Positions 45,367 to 54,239 of a stretch of 64,000 nucleotides of DNA are shown piece by piece (the stretch's first letter is position 1; the number at the start of each line of letters is the position of its first letter). The position numbers and the translations under genes were made by a program. The stretch spans positions 19,041,501 through 19,105,500 of the forward strand of contig CM076144.1 of the NCBI GenBank assembly GCA_038025085.1. The letters are read 5' to 3'. The notes beneath the pieces are model-generated. The model made no database searches, was not told the DNA's origin, and was given only the letters and a program-made list of their open reading frames with translations. The DNA comes from Tetragonia tetragonoides (lineage: Eukaryota; Streptophyta; Magnoliopsida; Caryophyllales; Aizoaceae).

Positions 45367-45367
45367 G

Positions 45368-47945
45368 TGATACCCCAATATTTTCTATAATTATAATATC
45401 GATTTATAATTCATTTATAAATAGTTTTGGAGATTTAAATCGTATATTTATATAACGATTCGATTTACTCAAATTAATCCATAACAATATTAATTATTAT
45501 TATGCGAATTTCGTGATTTATAATTATCAAATTGAGGGATTTAATTAAAATAGTTTTGTATAAGATTTATTCATATTATTTTAATTAGTTTTAATTAGCA
45601 TTTAATTGGTTTTAATAATTTTAAATTAGCAATTAAATCAGAAAATTAATCCTAGGTCTAGTAGGTTTTGACTTTCATTGACCAGACACCTATATAAGCC
45701 AAGAGATGGGCCAATTGATCAGTTTACAAAATCTGAGCCAAAAACCTCACTTTTCTCTCTCTTCTCTCTCACCAGATTCTCTCTTCTCTCTCTCACTCTC
45801 GGCCTCACGCACACACACTCTCTCCTCCCTTGCTGCCGCCACACGTCATTGGAGAACCATCATCATCACCGCCGTCATGTCGTCGTCGGTGAGTCTCTAT
45901 TTCTCCTCTTTGTTCTCCTTCTTTTGTTTGCTTTCTCTTTCTCTCGCTCCCTCTTGCGCTCACCATCTGTTTCTCTCTCCTCCTGCCGACAACCACCAAG
46001 GTCGCCGTTGCTCCGGTCACCACCTCCGTTCGCTGGTGAGTCGCCGTTCACTCTCTCTCTTCCTCTTTCACTTTCGTTCTCTCTTTGGCACTTCCTTTGT
46101 GGCTGTCCGTGAACCACCACGGTGGACCCACCACCACCACCGGCGCTGGTGGGTGGTGAGGGGGTCATCGGACCACCATAGGTGGTGGTCGTGGTGGTGG
46201 TTCGCGGGCCGAGTAAGTAGTTTTTTGTTTTCACACTTTCGTGCAGGTTTTTGGGTATTTTCAGCATTTTTAATTTCTTGTTTTAGTTTTTCTGCACTTG
46301 TTTGGAACCTGAATTCGGATTTTCAAAATCCTAGATTGGTTGAAATAAATCAAGAAATTTAATAAAAATATCAGATTAATATTTCTTTACTGATTGGATT
46401 TTTGTGTTTAATAAATTCAGTTTTGGTAATTATTTTTAATTAGGGCCTAACGAGCAAGCGTGATAATCTTTTTACGTAGATCTTACGTACTGTTTGATAG
46501 CGTTGTAGTGGTAAGATATTGTGCCTACCTCTTTCCACAGCCCCATCAAAACTATTTTGATGTGTTATGTGCTAATTGAGGAATTATTGTGAATTTAATA
46601 TATGAAGCATGATTAAATTATATCGTCGGTAATTATGAGAATTAGAAATATATTCTTCGCTGTAATTATGATTTATATTAAGTATGACAAGTTTATGAAG
46701 TTTCGTTAATTAATTAGTTCAGATGCTAATTATTGAGCATGTATGGCGATGTTAAATTTCTAGTATTATTATGATAATATATATATATGCTAATTGAAAT
46801 GGGTTATTATTGAGTGGTAATGAGCACCTAATATATATCTTGATGGTTTATTTGTGAAAGTGTAATTTTTGGATATCATGTTTTACTGCCGAAGTGCTTC
46901 CGAAATTTCGTTAGACATATGTGAAGCATGATTATGTTAATATGCATTAATGTCGTTATCGTCATTATTATTCATTATCATGAGCATGAAATGAAGTAGT
47001 ATGTCGTGGTCTCGTTGTACCACTAGGTCAATCAATGCAAGTATGTGAATTGAATTATAAATGAGAATAAGACTCCTAATGGATCCCTAGGAGTAGTCGA
47101 GCAATCGAGACTCATCTAATTGATGTAGTCTAGGGATGCATGATTCCCAAGTTACTTATTATGGACACCTCGTAGCGTGTTCGAGACGGATCATTCCCCA
47201 TTGTTTAGTTCTCTACATATCGATTATTATGTTAGAGGTAGTGTGAGTATACACTAGAGTAAGTCCATGTCATGTCTATATCTATCTATGAACAGTATGG
47301 GTAATCGCTGTTCTATTCGCTCTCTTATTTCTCTAATCAAGATGGTTTATCTGTTTGTGTTCGAGTGATCTCTAAAGCAAGAATTGCATGTAATTGAATG
47401 TCGAGTTTGTGTGTGCTTGATTGTATGACTACTTGTGCATGCAAATGAATTTCAATGATTCTTCTAAAACCCAGGTAAGGTTTGCGAAAGTGTTTTTACT
47501 GGGTATGAACGACGTTTATTTAGTTTATCCGATTTTTGTTTTCTTTTGTTTCTTCTCTTTTCTTTTGTACCTTGTTTCCGTCATGGAAACCAAAGTGCAG
47601 ATGTAGCTGAGTGAGGACGGATAGTTTGAAGTGTTAATGTGGGCCGTCTCTTTAGAACTATTGGTTATTTTGGATTTTTGGGATTTTTGGTTTGTGCCCT
47701 TGAAGGCAAAGTTGTAGTAATACTTTAATAGACTTAAGTTCACTTGATAGACAACTCTGATATTAATGTTAAGTTTGTTTAGATGCTTCCTTTGATACCT
47801 AGCTTTTCTTTCTGTTTAGCATTTATTCCTTAGCGATAAATGTCGCAATAACTACTCCCGGGTTTGGGACGGTTCAGCGGTGTCGAGTCGTGGATAGCGA
47901 CGTCGATAGTTCCCAGAAAATCGTTGCGAATTCGGGGGTATTACA
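45368..47945 (+). mobile_element. 3' LTR of Tekay element, 2.58 kb
   Basis: It starts TGATACCCC and ends GGGGGTATTACA, so the termini are inverted. A TATA box lies at 45691, followed by a CT-rich leader (45740-46110) containing long but low-complexity open frames that I do not consider genes. The remainder is AT-rich with no coding signal. Confidence 0.78.
45691..45698 (+). promoter_or_regulatory. TATA box of Tekay 3' LTR
   Basis: CCTATATAAGCC lies 320 bases into the LTR and about 30 bases before the CT-rich leader, the expected place for a core promoter. Confidence 0.65.
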
Positions 47946-48195
47946 TCCGCCGCCTCCAATTGTACGTCACTCAAGTTTTTCTTCTTGTGCTTGTACCTTT
48001 TGGACACACATGTTGGAGTTCCTTCAACACTAGTTGACCCATCTATAAGCAAAACAAACAAATAAACATTATTAAAACCATACAACCAATCTGTACTAGT
48101 TATTTGTAGTAAAGTTTGGCCAAACTCTGAAAAGATTTACTTGATTCTGCATCATCATGATACTTTCCAGTAAATCCAATTGAATACGAAATCAT
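47946..48195 (-). pseudogene. 5' half of small gene split by Tekay insertion
   Basis: Exon 1 (48195-48141) starts MISYSIGFTGKYHDDAES and ends at a GTAAAT donor. Exon 2 starts at 48042 after GCTTATAG and codes GSTSVEGTPTCVSKRYKHKK before the insertion at 47946. The frame resumes at 38482. The gene is small and basic, of unknown function. A weak paralogue may lie at 33275-33570. Confidence 0.65.
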
Positions 48196-48735
48196 TACAA
48201 GTTGAATATTACTTTACAAAGTTAACATAAATGAAGGGGAATGAGCAACTACCACCAATGGACAAAGAGTCCTTTAAATAGATTCAATTTTGGATTGAAT
48301 ATAGGGCATGAATATAATGTAAAGCTATTAACCTTTGGTCAAAAGAATGCATTTTGCTGACGAAGCCATATCAAATCAATATTTTTCATTTTCGCGTAGT
48401 AACTATTTATTATTGTGAGATTCTTTAGATTTTTCATAACTAACTTACAAATTATTAATGACTTGCTTTTTCTTTACTGTCTATTGCTATAAATTACTAC
48501 CTTTTACTGAGTTCAATTACATATGTCTATTTTTTATGTACACAACACGTGAGTCTTCATAAAGTTTCGAACCCGAAACCAATGGAAAATCTAACAATCT
48601 GCAATTTAGTTTTGCTTTAACAACTTTTACCCTAAATATTTTACTGTAGGTACATTTTATTTACTGTAGCAAATGGTTGGGCCACATGCAAACAAAAGTC
48701 GGGTCACATGCATCCCATTGAACAATGAATGTGCC

Positions 48736-48746
48736 TATATATAAAC
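48736..48746 (+). promoter_or_regulatory. TATA box before ORF 48827
   Basis: TATATATAAAC lies 81 bases upstream of the ATG at 48827 and is preceded by CC. The same word is found upstream of the GRF pseudogene at 37526-37536 on the minus strand. Confidence 0.5.
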
Positions 48747-48826
48747 ACTTGTATGTTACTAAGTCTTAGTAAAAAACCAAAACATCCTTCTTCCTATCAC
48801 ATTGTATTGCAGTAACTCAATTTCTC

Positions 48827-49030
48827 ATGGAGGAAGAACAACAACTTCGTCGCATTGAAAGGAATATTAGAAAAATTCAAGTCGAAATTCTCATTTTGTA
48901 TAACCGTCTCCAAAAAGTCTTTCAAGATAATAAAATTAGGAAGTTTTTTCACAATGATCCACCACTACCCACACTATGGCCTATGATATTAACTTCGAGA
49001 AGAGGTGAAGTTCCAGAAAGCTCTATATGA
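48827..49030 (+). CDS. Small hypothetical protein, 67 aa
   Basis: The ATG follows a TATA box and a short leader. The N-terminal half is a charged amphipathic helix (EEEQQLRRIERNIRKIQVEI), and the C-terminal half is basic and Pro-containing. No family was recognised. It is supported by its promoter-like context rather than by homology, and may not be a real gene. Confidence 0.35.
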   Translation: MEEEQQLRRIERNIRKIQVEILILYNRLQKVFQDNKIRKFFHNDPPLPTLWPMILTSRRGEVPESSI

Positions 49031-49712
49031 TGTTAAATTGCAAGTCGTTCCCTTAATTAGTACTAATCCAGCATATATGAGTGTGCTCAATGATGTACTA
49101 AGTAGTTGTGTTATGTCATTAGTTTGAACTTGTCGTAAAAGTATGTTTATTGTTAAGTTTATCTTTGTTATGTAGTGGGACGACTTTGGACTCTTTAATC
49201 ATTATGAAAATAAATGTTATTTAATATTTGAGTAAATGGTTACATATATAACTTTATGATAACATTCGCAAATCTAACTAAACTTTATTGTGATTCAAAA
49301 ACATAACTGTTTGAAGACAAATATAACTGGTACTATTTTTTGTTGCCTATGTTGGAGTCAATTCAATTGCAAACAAAGCACATTGGAAATTTTTTAGTAA
49401 TTATGGAATAGTAACTTATCTGCGGAAGCATCTATATAACATGCATTAACAGCCGTTTAACAAAGGCGCTGATGAACAAATTAATATTAATACAGAATAA
49501 TTTTATAGAAAGTATACTCAGAACATATGTACTTTACTACCGGATGATAATGCCTATTGAACTAACTTGTTTCTTCTAAAATGTACAACTTAATTTTAAT
49601 TACAAAAAAAAAATATTTGCTTTACTAAAGTAAAACAGACGTTTTTAGTGTATCACGTGACTTACTGAAATTGGTCGTACTATACTGCAGGGCTGAATAC
49701 TTTACTGTTGTC

Positions 49713-49721
49713 TATAAATAT
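49713..49721 (+). promoter_or_regulatory. TATA box before F-box/Sel1-like ORF
   Basis: TATAAATAT lies about 40 bases upstream of the ATG at 49755. Confidence 0.5.
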
Positions 49722-49754
49722 AACTCTTCTGATACATTCGTACATTAGAGAGTT

Positions 49755-50255
49755 ATGGACTTCTTTAGGATGCCACTCAAATCACTTTCTCAAGAGCGCC
49801 AAGTTGAGGTCGCTAACGCAGCAAGTTCCTTTGACAAAGATGCTTTGGTTGCCATGGGAGTTTTTTTTTATAATTTTGAGGATAATAATCGTCGTTTGGG
49901 ACATCATACATTAGATGCGGCTCGTGAACATGGCTTTGAATTCGCCAAATTTGTGTTAGGAATGATTTTATATGGAGTTGCTAAGGTGAAGGGTCTACTC
50001 ATACTTCTTGAAATCGCACGCAAGCCCGGTGGTGGGCGATTATTGTCGTATTATCGCACTTCCTTACAATTGATGACTGATGTTGGGAGGCCTTTCTGTT
50101 TTCCTCAAGTTTTGAGTGAAAAAATATGTCAACACATTGGAGAAGGTCATTGGGCAATGTTTGAACCTGTTACGAACCCTCATAATGATCCAAGCATTGT
50201 AACTTGTGATTATTGTATGGTTCAACTTCAAATCCATCTAATGAATGTTCGTTAG
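49755..50255 (+). CDS. F-box At2g35280-like protein, Sel1-like C-terminal part only
   Basis: An intact 166-codon ORF without introns. Its middle (HHTLDAAREHGFEFAKFVLG, then MILYGVAKVKGLLILLEIAR) has the helical AxxxGxxxAxFxLGxxL pattern of the Sel1-like repeat region in plant F-box proteins of the At2g35280 group. The C-terminus (VTCDYCMVQLQ) resembles their terminal Cys cluster. The N-terminal F-box itself is missing, so SCF binding is not expected. Other members act as substrate adaptors of SCF ubiquitin ligases. The TATA box 40 bases upstream suggests it could be transcribed as is. The family call is tentative. Confidence 0.5.
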   Translation: MDFFRMPLKSLSQERQVEVANAASSFDKDALVAMGVFFYNFEDNNRRLGHHTLDAAREHGFEFAKFVLGMILYGVAKVKGLLILLEIARKPGGGRLLSYYRTSLQLMTDVGRPFCFPQVLSEKICQHIGEGHWAMFEPVTNPHNDPSIVTCDYCMVQLQIHLMNVR

Positions 50256-50815
50256 AGGAAGGGGCACATGCAAGGGTAATCTAAGTTATGTGATACAAAT
50301 TTCACTGTACCAAGTGTCTTATCATGTTTCACACAAATAATGTGTGTGTATCATTTTAGTTGATGTTATTTCTCATTTGTCATTGACAGTAAGAAAATAT
50401 GTACGATCGAACTCTAGTACTTCAATGCATCTTTGGAAACTTAACTGTCTTCTCATGGTTCTAAATTGTATATGCCATTTAAGTGCTAACTAGTATAGCC
50501 GTTCGCTATATATGTGTTGAGTGAATGATTTGCATTGCTCAAACTTTACTAATGTTGCAATCAATCAAAACTTATCGTTAGAGGATGAACACAGAGGGTA
50601 ATCCAAGTTATGTGATATGAATTTCAATGTACCAAGTGTGTTATCACTCCAAAAACATTTTCTAAAAGCCGATATAAACAAGTTTAATACTAGCAAAACC
50701 AATTTGGATATTACCGAAACTATGTGTGCTACATAGAGGACAATAAAATCATACATAAGAACTATCATATTTTACATTAACCCACATAATTGCCCATCTC
50801 GTTGTTTAACATCCC
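50256..50815. other. Non-coding interval between F-box-like ORF and FAR1-related gene
   Basis: The phrase RAGGATGAACAC/AGGGGCACATGCAAGGGTAATC with following AAGTTATGTGATA occurs near 50257-50295 and again near 50580-50615, a diverged repeat. No ORF is supported. Confidence 0.5.
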
Positions 50816-50940
50816 TTACTGAACCATTCCTTGCAAATTCATCCCTTGAGGAACCATTCCTTGCACATTCATCCCTTGCGGCATCATCCGAGGTTATGTT
50901 ATTTAAAAAGATTATAAATATTCAAAAATTTACCATCAAA

Positions 50941-51661
50941 GTAATGTTGGAAAGTTGAATTCATATTTAAGAAAACAAAAGCTTGGGTTCTTACTTGCAT
51001 CCCATGATGAGGCATACTCATAGTATTTGAGCCACTTGCTTGGGGATATACCTATACATAAAAACAAAAATTCAATTCTAATTTGACAAACCAAACCAAA
51101 CTTCTTATCTTAAAATTACCAACGTACCAAATCAAACAAAAATCCGGCAACATCTCGTTTGAAATATGGATATCCCAAGTTATCGACTTTTACAATTGAC
51201 AAACCAAACAACCCTGTATAATTGATATAAAAGCAACTTGTTTTGCAGAGATGCAATTCATGTATGCCAAAACAAAGGATACTAAGGATACTGCTCATGC
51301 ATGTTGAAACAAAGGATACCCCTCATGTTGGACACTCACTTGGACAATTTGTGGGAATTCAAGAGTCATAGATTTACATTAAAGTAATGTTGGAAATTGA
51401 GAGTAGAATAAAAAATAACAGAAACTTGGGTTCTTACATGCATTCCATGAAAAGGCATAGTCATTGTATTTGATCCACTTGATTGGGGATATACCTATAC
51501 ACAAAAAGTAAAATATAATTACCAATTTCAAAAATTAAACAAAAATGAGTAACTTTGATTTGCCAACTTAACAAATCAGAGAAAAATCCAACAGCATCTC
51601 CCTCGTAATATGGATATCCCAAGTTATCGACTTTCACAATGGACAAATCAAACAACCATGA
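50941..51661 (-). repeat. Tandem duplication of an exon-intron unit, ~443 bp apart
   Basis: 50941-51216 and 51384-51661 match, including exon sequences 51051-50995 and 51494-51438. Both are 57 bases with intact splice sites and code VYPQ-S/A-SGSNTM-T/S-MP. Each is followed by the same intron words (GATATCCCAAGTTATCGAC). The duplication adds 19 residues in frame. Confidence 0.85.
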
Positions 51662-52004
51662 ATACTTGACATTCTTTCCCTGTTTTGCAGTGTGAGTCAT
51701 GTATAATATAAGTCGTGTATGCTGAAACGAAGGATACTGCTATGCCATCACACAAAATACATCATACTGGTTAAAAAAATCACTCACGTGAACAACTTGT
51801 ATGCCATATGGATAATCCATTCCACCAGGAGCTACTACCATAGGGTTCCCAGAATGTGGGGAAGGTGTATTTGAAACCTGCAAGTCAACACTAACTATAC
51901 CACATAAGAAACAATTATTGTCGGATGTATAGCTGAATCATTATCCGTATGTGACTTTGTAGCATTATGTAGGATGTTTTTGGTAATAAAATTACTTCTT
52001 CAAT

Positions 52005-52050
52005 TACCAAAAAAAAAAAATAAAAAATAAAAAAATAAAAAAAAAAATTT
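52005..52050. repeat. A-rich low-complexity run
   Basis: Runs of A separated by single T residues, inside an intron of the FAR1-related gene. Confidence 0.9.
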
Positions 52051-54239
52051 ACCTGTTGCATTGTGGAGTTGTTGCCTTGGTGGGACATTAGAGTAGAAGG
52101 AGTACTTCCAATACCCTGTCATGAATGAAAAAAGTTCATTATTCTCACATGGCCAATCTAACAAAAATTGTAAAATACTTGAAAATTATGAAACAGACAC
52201 CTTTAAGAAAACAAACTTTACCATATTTTGCAATCTTTCTCGGTCTATTCGCCCTTCGACAATCCTCACGAATAGACACAAGTCTTTTTGTTGGTGGCCG
52301 ACCCTTACCCTTCTTCACCTTTGGATCAAGATAACGTACCGATGTTGGTACATCTTCATCAACACCTTCATCTAGTTCCCACGTGTCATCATCCATTGTC
52401 AAACACAAGTTATTGAGTCGATTCACAACATAGGAACACTTTTCATCAGAGTCAATGACACGATCAACAATACCAAAAAAAGCATCCTCCATTTTACATT
52501 GTATATCCATCTCTCGACCCACCTCCCACCTAATCCAGGAAGCTTAATGGTAGTATAAGGCCTTCTTACGTCTCTTCTCCACCGACGCAATATGTCAACG
52601 TCTCGCACAACTGTCACTCTCCTTTTCAATAGAACCTTCAGAGCATGACAACAAAACAAGCCTTTCAAAATATGCATTCTACATATACATTTCACCTCTT
52701 GCGTTGTTAAGTCAAAAGTCACCATATATTCTCGCAATCTTGTTCCTCCATTTGAAAAGTGCTCATTCTCACTAACATCATAATTTATCAATGGGCCACT
52801 CCCACTCACCAACTGAATCTCACAGTACACCAATTTAGCAAATTCATCTTGCACCTTCTTGAATATGTTATGTGTGTACGCCTTTTCCAATTGTGCCTCC
52901 AATGCTAACAATGTTCTGCAGGGCATTTCACTTTGCATGCATTTACCATCTTCATGAAATTCCTTATCAATCTTGGCCCCCAAAGCTCTCTCATATTGAT
53001 CTGCAAACGTCTTCAACGAGGTTTTTCTATGCACAAAGTCATCAAAATATGAATTCATGCTCTCACTACTTTGTGTTGTTGACATTCCACCCCAAAATTC
53101 CCCTTTCACGTAAACTGGGACCCACTTCTCTCTTCCATCATACAACGTCTCAAACCACTCCATCAATGCCGGTCGGCTTTGCAAATCATAGTCCGTCAAC
53201 ATAGTCTGCCACTTACTTTCAAAATCTAAGATAGTCAAGGGGTCATACACAGCTTCCATAAACGCATCCAACAAATCTAGGTACCCAGGAAAACCAGTGG
53301 CCTTATCCGAAAAGTTCTTTAGAATATGCCAAAGACACCACCTATGTCTAGCATTAGAGAATGCCTCGTCAACGGCTTTTCCAATACCCTTGCATTGGTC
53401 CGTAATAATAGCTTTAGGAGCGACGCCGAGCATTGCTTCTAACCAACATTCGAATAGCCATTTATATGTATCAGCTTCTTCATTGCAAAGCAAACCACAA
53501 CCGAGCAATATCGATTGCCCATGGTGGTTCACACCAACAAATGGCGCAAATGGCATATTGTATTTGTTAACTAGATAGGTGGTGTCAAATGTCATCACAT
53601 CCGAAAACTCCTTGTATGCCTCACGACTCCTATGATCCACCAAGAAAACATTTTGTAGTCGACCTTCTTCATCACTAGTTATCCTAAAAAAAACCTATGA
53701 CTCACCCGATGCATCCTCAATAACTGGTGAAGGGCATTCGCATCCCCTTGGGTTAACAATCCTAAAATGCTTCAAAAGTCTAGACTTGCTTGGACTCACT
53801 TCATGATTGTGGTCCAGCTTCACATCACCTATCCTCCATCTACCATTAGGTGTTACACAAGCGCTCACACGCACTGGACAACTTACCCTCGACATTGGTT
53901 TTGTTCTTTCACCAGTAGCGCCTTCTTTTGGTTTCCTTACCCTGGCACGATGACAAGCAAATCTTTTAAAATTTAAGTCACCATCTTTGTTTTTCCCAGT
54001 ACCATATTTCACAAAGGCAAATCCAATACTTTTTGTATATCTTTGACACATTTCAAACATTTCATCTAAAATATTGTAACTATCCCCAACCATTGGCATT
54101 GGCACTTCGTCTCCACCCTCCTCCATATGAACAAGCGCGCCACCTCCAGCCTCTTCTATTTCTACTACGTCCATATGGTTCCCTGGCTCCTCTATTTGTA
54201 CTACAATCTCACGTGGCCACCCAATTATCAATTCATCAC

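Larger units (their letters stand above)
38483..47945 (+). mobile_element. Tekay-lineage Ty3 chromovirus, 9.46 kb
   Basis: The element is bounded by TG and CA and flanked by the 5-bp duplication tccgc at 38478-38482 and 47946-47950. In order it has a 100-bp 5' terminal block, a tRNA-Met-type primer site (38585), an unusual pre-gag ORF, gag, protease, RT, RNase H, integrase with a chromodomain-like end, a polypurine tract and a 2.58-kb 3' LTR. Several stops and frameshifts show it is dead. It lies inside an exon of a small host gene on the opposite strand. Confidence 0.9.
50816..54231 (-). pseudogene. FAR1-related / MULE-type transposase gene, amber and frameshift
   Basis: The FAR1 DNA-binding region (YTKSIGFAFVKYGTGKN, then CPVRVSACVTPNGRW and HNHEVSPSKSR) spans 54231-53695. 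After TAG at 53692-53694 the same frame continues with FFRITSDEEGRLQNVF and the transposase core MTFDTTYL, ITDQCKGIGKA and SSESMNSYFD, then a SWIM finger (CICRMHILKGLFCCH). A frameshift lies near 52515. Further small exons follow at 52115-52053, 51877-51788, 51494-51438 and 51051-50995 and a Met/Gln-rich end to TAA 50816. FHY3/FAR1 proteins are transcription factors derived from MULE transposases. This copy could be a host FRS gene or a transposon copy. The first in-frame ATG is at 54174. Confidence 0.8.

Noticed and set aside
45678..46362. Overlapping plus-strand ORFs of 144 and 218 codons
   Set aside because: Ser/Leu/Arg low-complexity reading of the CT-rich leader inside the Tekay LTR. Several frames are open at once, a composition effect.
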